A DNA stretch of 64,000 bases from Planctomycetia bacterium (lineage in GTDB: Bacteria > Planctomycetota > Planctomycetia > Gemmatales > HRBIN36): positions 32,876 through 96,875 of the forward strand of contig JAEUIE010000014.1 of NCBI GenBank assembly GCA_016795155.1, read 5' to 3'. The notes under the pieces are model-generated. The model did not search any database. It saw only the letters and a list, made by a program, of their open reading frames with translations, and was not told the DNA's origin. Position numbers and translations under genes: made by a program. Shown piece by piece: positions 44,119-52,476 of this stretch. Numbering within the stretch: the first letter of the stretch is position 1; each line of letters begins with the position of its first letter.

Positions 44119-44922
44119 ATGGGAGAAATCGAGATATCGCCGATGCCAGACCTGGAATCAATATCGCGGGAGAGTGACTGGGGTGTGCCACTGCCCGGGG
44201 AGATCGTACCGCCGGAACAGCAGGCCCATACTCATCTGAAGCGATTGCCTTTGGGACAATTTCAGGTTGCAGCCGTCTTTGGACACAATGCCCGGCTGGT
44301 CGTCGATCTGTGTTGTGGCAACGGGCGTTCTGTCATACAGCAAGCGCTGGCTCACCCCGAGAACGTCTATTTGGGAATTGATATTTTCAATGGGTCCATT
44401 CGCCACGCGGTTCGCCGGGCTAATCGCCGGGGGTTGCATAACGTCCGTTTTGCGGTAGCTGATGCGCTGGAAGTGGTGAGTCGATTGCTGGGCGATGCGA
44501 TGGTTGCCGAACTGCATCTCTATCATCCGCAGCCGGTATATGACCTGGCCCAGGCACACAAGCGATTGCTCACGCCGCGGTTTCTGTTGCACGTGCATCG
44601 GGTGCTCAAAGCTGATGGCCGTTTCATTCTGCAGACCGATCATCCAGCTTACTGGACTTACCTGAAGCAGATTCTGCCTCTTTACTTTCACGTTCAGGAA
44701 TATGACACACCCTGGCATGATGCACCGGAGGGCAGAACCCGTCGGGAAATCCTCGCCCGCCAGATGGGGCTGCCCATCTTCCGTGCTGAGTGCATGCCAC
44801 TCGCCAACCTGGATCGACAACAAGCCCTGGAGCAGGCAGATCAACTGCCGCTACCCCGTTTTGATGCTGATAGAAGACTGCAGGCACTCGATGAACGGGA
44901 GAAGGATGACTCTGGATTGTAG
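44119..44922 (+). CDS. trmB: tRNA (guanine-N7-)-methyltransferase TrmB-like
   Basis: Methylates G46 in the tRNA variable loop. 267 residues; Met9 at 44143 is an alternative start. The SAM loop is 'LVVDLCCGNGRSVIQQA' (about 61-77), with 'YLGIDIFNGSIRHA' and 'ELHLYHPQPVYD' (where most TrmB have a 'FPDPWPKxRH' motif), then 'RVLKADGRFILQTDHPAYW'. The changed 'HPQP' motif suggests either a divergent TrmB or a related methyltransferase. The C-terminus is longer than usual. Confidence 0.75.
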   Translation: MGEIEISPMPDLESISRESDWGVPLPGEIVPPEQQAHTHLKRLPLGQFQVAAVFGHNARLVVDLCCGNGRSVIQQALAHPENVYLGIDIFNGSIRHAVRRANRRGLHNVRFAVADALEVVSRLLGDAMVAELHLYHPQPVYDLAQAHKRLLTPRFLLHVHRVLKADGRFILQTDHPAYWTYLKQILPLYFHVQEYDTPWHDAPEGRTRREILARQMGLPIFRAECMPLANLDRQQALEQADQLPLPRFDADRRLQALDEREKDDSGL

Positions 44923-44944
44923 TCCTCTCTCTCCGAGAGAGGAC
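44922..44944. terminator. Hairpin between convergent trmB and outer-membrane gene
   Basis: GTCCTCTCTC (44922-44931), loop TCC, GAGAGAGGAC (44935-44944): a perfect 10-bp stem that starts at the trmB stop codon. No T-run follows. A further inverted pair CATCACTC/GAGTGATG lies at about 45002-45021. Confidence 0.5.
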
Positions 44945-45060
44945 AGCGATGGTGAGTGCACATTAAACGAAGAGATGATCGAGACGGACGCCTGTCTCCG
45001 CATCATCACTCGGAGAGTGATGACTACAATATTGCTCACCCCTGACCCCTCTACTCTCGT

Positions 45061-45981
45061 TTAATACTTCCACTCCATCCTGAAGAATGGGCCGTGGTAA
45101 TCGAACTGCTGGCTGCCACTGCCTTCCATCACTGCCAGGTCCTTGAAGAACCAGGTCTCATACAGGTAGCCTGCGGAGAAACTCAATCGGTCGCAATACT
45201 GAGGCGGAGCGTAGCGTAAGGCAAGCTGGGCCCCGGTATGCCAGACGATACCACCTTCGGATCGCTGTGCTTCATCATAGTCGAATTCGCCATCAATCAC
45301 CGATTCAATGGTGGCACGGGCACGGTAACTGCCCCACTGAATACCTGCATCGACCAGACCACTCAGCGACAAGCCCGTATCAGCCCAGGGCAACTCCATG
45401 CGTAAACCAGCGCGAGGGCCTGCTCCGATGAACTGCTGTCTCCAGCGCACATCAATGTAGCTTGGATCGAATGAAACAAAATCGAATCCATAGAAGTCCT
45501 GGAAATCAGAGACCGTCAGACGTGCCGACAGATCCCATCGTGCCCGAATGACCGACAGCAGCGGAAACACTTCTGACTGTACACCGAAATCGACGGCATG
45601 CAATTCGGTCGAACGGTAGAACGAAAACAGGGTATCGGTAAACGGCTCATACGCCTGCTGATTCGAATCGCTGTACAGTCCTCGATATCCAATGTAAGGG
45701 TTCCAGGCACCCCGGTTCAGCGTGCCAAATTCAAACCGTGGCGACAACGTCCAATCGACATTGGAGGAAAATGCCGGGCCACCATCCATCGACGGATTGG
45801 TCAGCCGAGGCTGCACCACCGCAAAATCGAGGTTGAAATAGTAGCTGGGCAGATACGTCTCTTCGATCATTGGCGATGGGAGTGAGCGCACTTCGACAGG
45901 GGTCAAAGAGCCCTCCTGTGCCCACAGGCTGACAGCAGTTCCCAGAAGGATGCAGGTGGCAAGCAATGTTCTCATCATCAT
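45061..45981 (-). CDS. Outer-membrane beta-barrel protein
   Basis: 306 residues from the first of three ATG codons (45981), with GGAG upstream. A signal peptide ends 'AVSLWA'. The mature protein alternates aromatic beta strands and polar turns ('YFNLDFAVVQPRL', 'RFEFGTLNRGAWNPYIGYRG', 'HTGAQLALRYAPP') and ends 'GPFFRMEWKY', with the terminal aromatic of Bam substrates. It resembles Lpg1974/BBP7-like planctomycete barrels. Specificity is unknown. Confidence 0.75.
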   Translation of the reverse strand: MMMRTLLATCILLGTAVSLWAQEGSLTPVEVRSLPSPMIEETYLPSYYFNLDFAVVQPRLTNPSMDGGPAFSSNVDWTLSPRFEFGTLNRGAWNPYIGYRGLYSDSNQQAYEPFTDTLFSFYRSTELHAVDFGVQSEVFPLLSVIRARWDLSARLTVSDFQDFYGFDFVSFDPSYIDVRWRQQFIGAGPRAGLRMELPWADTGLSLSGLVDAGIQWGSYRARATIESVIDGEFDYDEAQRSEGGIVWHTGAQLALRYAPPQYCDRLSFSAGYLYETWFFKDLAVMEGSGSQQFDYHGPFFRMEWKY

Positions 45982-46093
45982 CCAGACTCCGCGGCAAACA
46001 TACATGGACCGCCGACATAGCGAATGGATGATTTTTTCGCAAGGGGAGATTGGGGAGACGTTGCGATGTTTGATCAACTCATACACTACCCCC

Positions 46094-46702
46094 ATGAAAC
46101 TGGTCATTCTTGATTACGGCATAGGCAATTTGCGCAGTGTGCAGAAAGCCTTTGAAAAGGCAGGCGTTGCTGCTTCACTCTCCAGCGATCTGCAGCAGAT
46201 TGCCGAAGCTGATCGCCTGGTGCTGCCTGGCGTGGGGGCCTTCAGCGACTGCATGGAGAAGTTCACCGCAGCGGGCATGCGTGAACCGGTATTGCGACAT
46301 CTACAACAGGATAAGCCGTTCCTGGGCATCTGTGTCGGCATGCAGATGCTGTTCACCCGCAGCCACGAGAATGGCCTGCATGATGGCTTGAAGGTGCTCG
46401 CGGGTGAAGTGGTTCGCTTTCCACAGCGTGAAGGGTACAAGGTGCCGCACATGGGCTGGAATCAGGTGCGGGCTGTCAACCAGAACCCGTTCTGGATCCA
46501 CTTGAAGCAACCTGCCTGGTTTTATTTTGTGCATTCATATTACTGTGTGCCGGGCGATGCCTCGGTGGTGGCACTGGAAGCCGATTACCCGGAACCGTTT
46601 TGTGCCGCAGTGCAGCGTGGCAGAATGCTGGCAACGCAGTTTCACCCGGAAAAGAGCCAGCAGGCTGGCTTGGCGTTGATCAAGCAGTTTGTGGAGATGT
46701 GA
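46094..46702 (+). CDS. hisH: Imidazole glycerol phosphate synthase, glutaminase subunit HisH
   Basis: Provides ammonia to HisF in histidine biosynthesis. 202 residues from the ATG at 46094 ('MKLVILDYGIGNLRSVQKAF'). The nucleophile cysteine is in 'FLGICVGMQML', and His/Glu in 'ATQFHPEKSQQAG'. 'LPGVGAFSDCM' is the oxyanion strand typical of HisH. hisF and other his genes are not present, so the pathway genes are scattered. Confidence 0.95.
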   Translation: MKLVILDYGIGNLRSVQKAFEKAGVAASLSSDLQQIAEADRLVLPGVGAFSDCMEKFTAAGMREPVLRHLQQDKPFLGICVGMQMLFTRSHENGLHDGLKVLAGEVVRFPQREGYKVPHMGWNQVRAVNQNPFWIHLKQPAWFYFVHSYYCVPGDASVVALEADYPEPFCAAVQRGRMLATQFHPEKSQQAGLALIKQFVEM

Positions 46703-46842
46703 TTCCCTTCTCCACCTTGGAGAGAAGGGTTAGTGATGAGGGGTTCTCAATAGTATTTAACCATGTCGATTAACTAATCTGGTTAAACACGAGGTGAAGC
46801 CCCTCACCCCCGGCCCCTCTTCCCACGGGGGAGAGGGGAGAC
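46703..46842. repeat. Palindromic repeats between hisH and mtdB
   Basis: A hairpin TTCCCTTCTCC...GGAGAGAAGGG lies just after the hisH stop. The CCCCTCACCCC-type element at 46801-46842 is a close relative of the one at 5816-5858. Both lie between convergent 3' ends. Confidence 0.65.
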
Positions 46843-46845
46843 AAA

Positions 46846-47712
46846 TTACAGACTCGCTGACAGGGCGTAGATCGCTTCGGTATCGAGAATCAGTTTGTTC
46901 GAAGTAAACAGTTGGGCGATGGCGGCTTTGTGCAGCTTCATCTTCAGCCCGCCAACACCGAGGGCACCGTAGCAGGTCACCTTGTTGCGCGAGACACCTG
47001 CATCCATCACTTCCACACCTTCAATACCCGTAGGTGGTACTGCATTCAGGTCAATCATCACCTTGATAGTGGAGGAGGCTTGCCAGAGCCGGGCATCGAG
47101 AATCTGTTTGCCTGCCGGGCCTGCTGCGATCACCAGTGCAGCGCGGTTTACTGCTTCGTTCAGCGGCGCTTCTTCCAATGGTACTGCGGAAACCTCAGCA
47201 CTGGGTACTTTCTCCAAAACATGCTTCACGGCATCCTCTGCCTTCGACAATCGGCGGTTGGCGACTTGTACTACCGCCCCTGCCTGGGCTAACAATAGCG
47301 CTGCACGCACGCCGACAGCCCCTGCACCCATCACCAGTGCCGTGGTCTGCGGCAGATCGAGATGCCTCGTCGCTGATCGCACTGCCGCTGCTGCTGTGGT
47401 GTTGGAACCATTGGGATCGAGCATGATCGAAACCGACAGGCCAAACTGAGGCAGCAGATGCTGTTTGGCTTCAGCCAGCAGCGTCTCCGCCTGGGCGACA
47501 TCCGAACCGCCTATGAAGATGGCAGTGCGTGCCAGGTCTTTCGGACCACGGGTGAAGATGCACCCATGCACCATGTTCTGCACCTGTTCCCTGGTAACCT
47601 GCCCGTAGCTGAAGAGTTCATCCACGCCGGCATCGATGGCCACCACTCTGTCGAACACGCTGGCCTGCTGGTCGCCATCGAGTTGAATCAGGATTTTCCG
47701 TTTGTCGCTCAT
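46846..47712 (-). CDS. mtdB: NAD(P)-dependent methylenetetrahydromethanopterin dehydrogenase
   Basis: Oxidises methylene-H4MPT in the formaldehyde oxidation branch. 288 residues from the ATG at 47712 ('MSDKRKILIQLDGDQQ'). Signature stretches are 'DELFSYGQVTREQVQNMVHG' followed by 'CIFTRGPKDLARTAIFIGGSD', and the Rossmann loop 'ALVMGAGAVGVRAALLLA'. Planctomycetes are known to carry H4MPT C1 genes. No other C1 gene is in the window. A cluster of palindromes lies just upstream (47738-47818). Confidence 0.85.
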   Translation of the reverse strand: MSDKRKILIQLDGDQQASVFDRVVAIDAGVDELFSYGQVTREQVQNMVHGCIFTRGPKDLARTAIFIGGSDVAQAETLLAEAKQHLLPQFGLSVSIMLDPNGSNTTAAAAVRSATRHLDLPQTTALVMGAGAVGVRAALLLAQAGAVVQVANRRLSKAEDAVKHVLEKVPSAEVSAVPLEEAPLNEAVNRAALVIAAGPAGKQILDARLWQASSTIKVMIDLNAVPPTGIEGVEVMDAGVSRNKVTCYGALGVGGLKMKLHKAAIAQLFTSNKLILDTEAIYALSASL

Positions 47713-47737
47713 GGTGCCTGCTTTTGCTGATGTAATT

Positions 47738-47818
47738 CTCCCCCTTACCAAGGGGGAGCTAGAGGGGGTTGAGGCTTCGGAATCTCAACCCCACCCAGCC
47801 TCCCCTTCGTAAGGGGAG
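47738..47818. repeat. Composite C/G-rich repeat with three nested palindromes
   Basis: CTCCCCCTT/AAGGGGGAG (47738-47758), GGGGTTGAG/CTCAACCCC (47765-47792) and CTCCCCTT/AAGGGGAG (47800-47818). It lies in the mtdB upstream region. This three-part layout is a dispersed element type in bacteria. Confidence 0.7.
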
Positions 47819-47844
47819 GAGAAGTACTACAGGCAATGTAAATG

Positions 47845-47876
47845 CTAACGCCCTGTCGATCAAGACAGGGCGCTAG
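47845..47876 (-). terminator. Terminator-like hairpin after the Pro/Tyr-rich gene
   Basis: CGCCCTGTC (47849-47857) pairs with GACAGGGCG (47864-47872) with extra CTA/TAG pairs outside. On the minus strand it is followed by a moderately T-rich tract (TTAGCATTTACATT). Confidence 0.7.
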
Positions 47877-47902
47877 TTGACGTGGTGATGGAAACGTCGG
47901 AA

Positions 47903-48781
47903 CTATTCAGGAATCGCATGCTTGGCCAGCGTGGCTGTCACGGGCTTCCAGGTTGAGGTGTTGCTGGTGATACGATCAGGTCGGGGAGTTACCGGTGGAT
48001 AGTTGACTGCAGCAGGAGCGCGGCCGGTGCCATTGGCAGGCAGGTTGCCATTCTGACGATAGAGCGGGCTATCGGTGCCAGTGGTGGGTGCTCGCTGTTC
48101 CTGAACGCCAGCAGCAGGTGCCCGGTTTTCCTGTACGCCCGGAGGAGGCATGAAGGTCTGCGGAGCAGGTTGTGCAGGAGCAATCGTCGCATTCACGGGA
48201 GGATTGCTGGTCCAGGGGCCAACGACGGGTGCGGGAGCAGCAGGGGTTACAGTCGTCTGTGGTTCGTAGTAGGTCATCTGACGGTACTGTGTCACAGGCA
48301 CCATCTGGGTTTTCTGAACATAGGTGGTGACAGGAGTGGTCTGTGCCTTCAACTGATAGGAAGTCTGTGGTGTAGCTACGGTCTGGTAGGAACAGTTGCA
48401 GGGATCGTAAGCATAGCTGTAACGGTAGCTGGTGACCGGCTCGTAGTAGTAGCTGGTGCGATACTCGGTTCGCGGTTCGGTAACCGTTTGAGGCTGATAG
48501 TTGGTGACCTGCTGATAGTAGGTGCGGGGCACATACTGGGTACACACGGTTGGAGGCGGTGTATAGTTGGCCACCACCGGTGGAGGAGCCACTGGCGTGG
48601 AGTTGCAGCAGGGTGAAGGTGGCGGGGGTGCCACGTAGTAAACGGTTTGAGGCTGCTTCTTTCGGAAGCAGGTCAGTTCAAAAGGGCTTTGCCAGCCAGC
48701 CTGGGCAGGGACAGCCAGTGAGAGTCCAATCACCGCCAGCAGGGCTCGCATGCTCCAGAGCGTGATTCGCATAGTCGTCAC
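47903..48781 (-). CDS. Pro/Tyr/Gln-rich secreted protein, probable envelope or surface component
   Basis: 292 residues from a GTG at 48781. I chose it because GGAGGT (complement of 48789-48794) is 7 nt upstream; the ATG at 48772 is 16 nt from that site. A signal peptide (ending 'AVPAQAG') follows. The mature part is low-complexity: 'VAPPPPSPCCNSTPVAPPP', then repeated 'YxxxTxYxxxP' units (residues about 95-190, such as 'RTEYRTSYYYEPVTSYRYSY') and Pro/Ala/Asn-rich ends with 'GVQENRAP' / 'GVQEQRAP' repeats. Cysteine pairs 'CCN' and 'CNC' could crosslink. Confidence 0.7.
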   Translation of the reverse strand: MTTMRITLWSMRALLAVIGLSLAVPAQAGWQSPFELTCFRKKQPQTVYYVAPPPPSPCCNSTPVAPPPVVANYTPPPTVCTQYVPRTYYQQVTNYQPQTVTEPRTEYRTSYYYEPVTSYRYSYAYDPCNCSYQTVATPQTSYQLKAQTTPVTTYVQKTQMVPVTQYRQMTYYEPQTTVTPAAPAPVVGPWTSNPPVNATIAPAQPAPQTFMPPPGVQENRAPAAGVQEQRAPTTGTDSPLYRQNGNLPANGTGRAPAAVNYPPVTPRPDRITSNTSTWKPVTATLAKHAIPE

Positions 48782-49142
48782 AGTAATTACCTCCGAAGGG
48801 CGAATCGTCGTGAATCGCCTACTTCTGCTCAAGTTCCGTGGGAAGCATCTTCCGCACACAGATACATCATGGGGTAGGAAGGGGTATGACTTCAAGCGAT
48901 GCAACCCCGGAATTACACATTTTCTTGAAAATGCATGTGCAACAAAACGGATTGAGCATAACGGGGAGGATTAGCTAAACTTTGCAGACTGCGCAGGCAG
49001 GCTGAAACACATTCGTTGCGGGTATTTCTTGACTATTTTAACGAATGATTTTTGGGTACGTCTGAGTGGAATAATCGTTACAGTTTAACAGTGGTATGGG
49101 TTGCGAAAATGCAAGGAGCCGCGCATGAAGTAAGCAGGCCCC
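48782..49142. other. Intergenic region left of the OLD cassette
   Basis: About 360 nt. It contains the promoter/leader of the Pro/Tyr-rich gene and a short inverted pair CATTTTC/GAAAATG near 48918-48934. No credible gene was found. The AT content rises from about 49020. Confidence 0.5.
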
Positions 49143-49148
49143 TGTTTT

Positions 49149-49248
49149 AGCTCCGTAAGGAGCGTCGGATATTAGCCAGGGGTGACCGAAGGGAACCCCT
49201 GGTTGAGGAATTGAAATAATTCACCTGGCACCCTGAAGGGGTGTTGTG
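49149..49248 (+). repeat. Three-hairpin repeat, copy L (left of OLD-like gene)
   Basis: H1: GCTCC-GTAA-GGAGC (49150-49163). Conserved linker TCGGATATTAGCC. H2: CCAGGGGT (49176-49183) with ACCCCTGG (49195-49202). H3: CACCC-TGAA-GGGGTG (49229-49243). It is the inverted partner of copy R (50884-50986), with high identity over the H1-linker-H2 part. Confidence 0.85.
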
Positions 49249-49306
49249 GACAAATTTGTAGAATGTGATGTCGCTTATAGCATGATCGTTGATGAGGAGT
49301 AAGCAA

Positions 49307-50881
49307 ATGCAAATCGATGTGACGCTTAAAAACTATCGTTGCTTTCCGGATAGATACCCAGCTAAATTCTCGCTTAGGGAAGGCACGTGGTCTGCCTTTC
49401 TAGGTGTCAATAATGTAGGAAAATCTGCGGTTTTTCGATTTCTATATGAGATGCGGAATCGGTACGACCAATTGAAAAACCAAGCTTCATTATTACAGTC
49501 ACTCAAAAAAAAGAATTTAGATGGAGGTTACCTAAATTTACGTGATCCTTCTGAGATATTTCATGATCAGAATGAACGAGACATATCTTGTGAATTTCAG
49601 TTTCAGATCAGTGGCATGGGTAGCAGTATCGAGCTTTCTTTTTCTCGCGTTGATCAACACGTGCGAGTTTCAAAAATAAATGGTGTCGTTGTATCTTTCG
49701 AAGCGGGTAACGACTGGAATTTGCAGACAGGAATGGAGCTAAGTTTAGGATCGGCTCAATTCGGCTCGGTTGCGTCTATTCTTCAAGGATTCTCGATTCT
49801 AACAAAAGTGATTTATATTGGTGCGTTCAGAAATATTCTCAATATTGGAGGCAATGATCAATACTACGATATCCAAGTCGGTGACCAGTTTGTCATGCAA
49901 TGGGATCGAATGAAGAATGGAAACACAAAATCTGGCAATAGAGCATGTATCGAAGTAGAACACTCGATCAAACGACTGCTTGGATTTAATTCGCTAAGTA
50001 TCAACGCAGCAGAAGGAAGAACGCTTCAAGTTGTAATAAATGACCGCCCTTACAAATTACACGAGTTGGGATCTGGCATTGCTCAACTTATTCTGGTTCT
50101 AGTTAACACTGCTGCACAAAAACCATCCTACGTAATGATTGATGAACCAGAACTAAGTTTGCATCCTTCACTTCAACTAGATTTCATTTCCGAATTAGGG
50201 AAAATCGCAACACATGGGGTGCTTTTCTCCACTCATAACGTCGGCTTAGCTAGATCATGTGCTGATACCATTTATTCGGTTACAAAGTTAAGTGACGGAG
50301 TCAGCACAGTAACACAATATGATGCTACTCCCAATCTACCTGCATTTCTCGGCGAACTGAGCTACTCCAGTTATCAAGCATTAGGGTTTGAAAAAATCCT
50401 TCTCGTTGAAGGTGTCACTGATGTGCGCACCATGCAGCAGTTTCTTCGTAAGTTGCATTCGGATCACCGCATCTTATTGATTCCATTGTGTGGCAACTCG
50501 CTTATTGATCAAAATCGTGAATATGAGATAGTTGAACTCAAACGCATCTGTAAAAACGTTGCAGCATTAATCGATAGCGAGAAAGACGGCCCTGATAAGG
50601 AACTTGATCCAAGGAGAAACGCATTTCTAGCAATGTGTAAAAAGAACGGCATCAATGCTAAGGTACTCGATTACAGAGCATCCGAGAATTACCTTACTGA
50701 CAGAGCGGTCAAGGCCATCAAGGGTGAAAGTTACAGAGCACTCAAATCATTTGAAAAACTAAAGGCCCTCGAACCACACTGGTCGAAAGAAGAGAATTGG
50801 AAGATCGCAGCCGAAATGTCTAGAGAAGAAATTGCACAAACTGACCTTGGACAATTTCTTTCAAGTCTTCATCAGGGTTGA
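49307..50881 (+). CDS. OLD-like ATP-dependent nuclease: AAA/ABC-type ATPase with C-terminal TOPRIM domain
   Basis: 524 residues from the ATG at 49307, with GAGGAG (49294-49299) 7 nt upstream. Walker A is 'GVNNVGKS' (33-40), the signature-like 'ELGSGIAQLILVL' spans 253-265, Walker B is 'YVMIDEPELSLHPSLQ' (Asp279, Glu280) and the switch His310 is in 'STHN'. The TOPRIM part has Glu368 ('LLVEGVTD'), 'LIDSEKDG' (Asp423, Glu425) and 'SENYLT' (459-464). This is the OLD nuclease architecture, found in phage defence and in prophage exclusion. The gene is visibly AT-richer than its neighbours and is bracketed by inverted repeats, so it was probably acquired. No partner gene (as in Gabija or PARIS) is adjacent. 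Confidence 0.85.
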   Translation: MQIDVTLKNYRCFPDRYPAKFSLREGTWSAFLGVNNVGKSAVFRFLYEMRNRYDQLKNQASLLQSLKKKNLDGGYLNLRDPSEIFHDQNERDISCEFQFQISGMGSSIELSFSRVDQHVRVSKINGVVVSFEAGNDWNLQTGMELSLGSAQFGSVASILQGFSILTKVIYIGAFRNILNIGGNDQYYDIQVGDQFVMQWDRMKNGNTKSGNRACIEVEHSIKRLLGFNSLSINAAEGRTLQVVINDRPYKLHELGSGIAQLILVLVNTAAQKPSYVMIDEPELSLHPSLQLDFISELGKIATHGVLFSTHNVGLARSCADTIYSVTKLSDGVSTVTQYDATPNLPAFLGELSYSSYQALGFEKILLVEGVTDVRTMQQFLRKLHSDHRILLIPLCGNSLIDQNREYEIVELKRICKNVAALIDSEKDGPDKELDPRRNAFLAMCKKNGINAKVLDYRASENYLTDRAVKAIKGESYRALKSFEKLKALEPHWSKEENWKIAAEMSREEIAQTDLGQFLSSLHQG

Positions 50882-50883
50882 AC

Positions 50884-50986
50884 CAACACCCATTCAGGGT
50901 GCTGGGAGAATTCATTTTGACTTCTTACCAGGGGTTCCCTTCGGTCACCCCTGGCTAATATCCAACGCTCCTATCGGAGCTAAAAC
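50884..50986 (-). repeat. Three-hairpin repeat, copy R (right of OLD-like gene, inverted)
   Basis: It starts 3 nt after the OLD stop codon. Read on the minus strand: H1 GCTCC-GATA-GGAGC (50967-50980), linker TTGGATATTAGCC, H2 CCAGGGGT/ACCCCTGG (50928-50954), H3 CACCC/GGGTG (50887-50901). The loops and spacer sequences differ from copy L while the stems are kept. Confidence 0.85.
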
Positions 50987-51154
50987 CGGAACGGCTCTAC
51001 ATTTCACCAACAACACATTACGTCTCACTCATCTTTCGATGCTGCCTGCACTTATTCAGAGTGATTGATTTCGCTGTCCGATTTCGCCTCGCGACTTCTC
51101 AGCACCGGTAGAGAACGCCAGTGGCGTTTTCCCATTCCGAGGGGGAGGTGTCGC

Positions 51155-51649
51155 ATGGTGCAGCAGCCGGTGGTGGGTACGTTTCTGGTGGTGCTCTGTT
51201 CCCTCGTCGGGGCGGGGGTGGCCACGCAGATTGAAGAGCGGACGCGGCTCTTGGTGCTGGCCCAGGCTATCCTGTCGCCGGAACATCCTACCGTGTTGCG
51301 GGATTGTCTGAACTTTCTCTGGGTTGCTGGTGGGGCCATCCTGGGTGGTTATGTAGCGGTAGCCCTGCGTCAGGTTACGGGTCTGTTTCATATCGTTCGC
51401 AGCTTTGCAGTTTCAGTAGCAACGGCATTGGCTGTCACGCCTTATGTTCTGGTCACTTGGTTTGGCTCCTCTCTTTCTGCTGAAGCCTGTTTCATCCTCG
51501 GTTTTCTGTTTGCGGTTGCAGCCTGGCTGGCCTGGGAAGTTCTCGGCATCGTGGCGCTCCGTATCAAGCGGGCAGCACGCCTGCACGGCTGGTCTGGTGT
51601 GAAACAGGAACTGCTCGGCAAACCCACGCAAAACTCAACGGAGAAATAA
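51155..51649 (+). CDS. Holin-like four-helix membrane protein, first gene of a four-gene operon
   Basis: 164 residues from the ATG at 51155 with GGAGGTG (51144-51150) upstream. Hydrophobic helices lie near 6-25, 54-74, 82-105 and 112-135, followed by a charged tail (basic 'LRIKRAARLHGWSGVKQEL'). Size and layout are holin-like, but holins have no conserved motif, so this is only suggestive. The gene ends 2 nt before the next one and is co-transcribed with it. Confidence 0.65.
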   Translation: MVQQPVVGTFLVVLCSLVGAGVATQIEERTRLLVLAQAILSPEHPTVLRDCLNFLWVAGGAILGGYVAVALRQVTGLFHIVRSFAVSVATALAVTPYVLVTWFGSSLSAEACFILGFLFAVAAWLAWEVLGIVALRIKRAARLHGWSGVKQELLGKPTQNSTEK

Positions 51650-51651
51650 CC

Positions 51652-52476
51652 ATGTGCTGGAGGTATTGGCTGATCTGGCTGCTGTGGCCTGCGTGCCTGC
51701 AAGCCCAGGTGACCATCGGCGAAAGGGCAGGGGATGCATCTGCTCCACTGCAACGTACCAGTGTCAAGGCACTGTCACTGGCGGTTGGAGAGTTTGAAAT
51801 CATTGAACCCGCGCCAAGTGTAACCGGTCCACTGCTCTGGCTGACTTCTCAGACAAGCTGTGTGCAGACGCTTCACGTTGCACCGCAGCAGACCCTGGCC
51901 ATCTGGATGAAACGGCGGGGAGAAGCGACTGCCAGGCTGCATCATTTTCCTGCTCGCACCGTGTCGTGGATCATTGTCATCGGAGTTCAGCCTGGCCAGT
52001 CATCGGTGATGGTGATCCGTAATGGGGCCAAGGCGGATCAGCCGCCGGAGCTGGTTGATCAAGTGGAGGTGAGCGTGGGTGGGCCGGCTCCAATGCCACC
52101 CACGCCACCTGTGGATGATGCACTGGTGAAAGCGTTGCGAACCGCCTTTCAACGCGATCAACAAGCCGGACTGGCATCGAAACCCTGGTTGCTGGCTTTA
52201 GCGGAAGTTTATCAAACCGCCTCACGCGATTCGCTTACTTCTGTCCAGACTGTTGGAGAACTAGACACCCACCTCAACAACGCCCGTCTCAAGGCAGGCA
52301 TTCCTGAAGCAGACAAGACTCTGCCCGCGCTACGTGAGTGCATCCGCCAGGAATGGCTTGCTTATCTCATGATCACCGATGCCGACCATGCAGTCGTTCT
52401 CACACCTGAAACCCGTCGAGCAGCCCAACAGTTTCTTGCCCGTCTCGCCCGTGCATTGGAGGTGATTGCACCATGA
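51652..52476 (+). CDS. Secreted protein of unknown function, second gene of the operon
   Basis: 274 residues with a signal peptide ending near 'CLQAQ'. An N-terminal beta-rich domain (20-145, 'EFEIIEPAPSVTGPLLWLTSQ', 'GQSSVMVIRNGA') is joined by a Pro-rich linker ('GGPAPMPPTPPVDD') to a helical domain (155-274). The ATG of the next gene overlaps its stop (ATGA, 52473-52476). I do not recognise a family; the first domain looks like a bacterial Ig-like or cell-surface fold. Confidence 0.65.
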   Translation: MCWRYWLIWLLWPACLQAQVTIGERAGDASAPLQRTSVKALSLAVGEFEIIEPAPSVTGPLLWLTSQTSCVQTLHVAPQQTLAIWMKRRGEATARLHHFPARTVSWIIVIGVQPGQSSVMVIRNGAKADQPPELVDQVEVSVGGPAPMPPTPPVDDALVKALRTAFQRDQQAGLASKPWLLALAEVYQTASRDSLTSVQTVGELDTHLNNARLKAGIPEADKTLPALRECIRQEWLAYLMITDADHAVVLTPETRRAAQQFLARLARALEVIAP

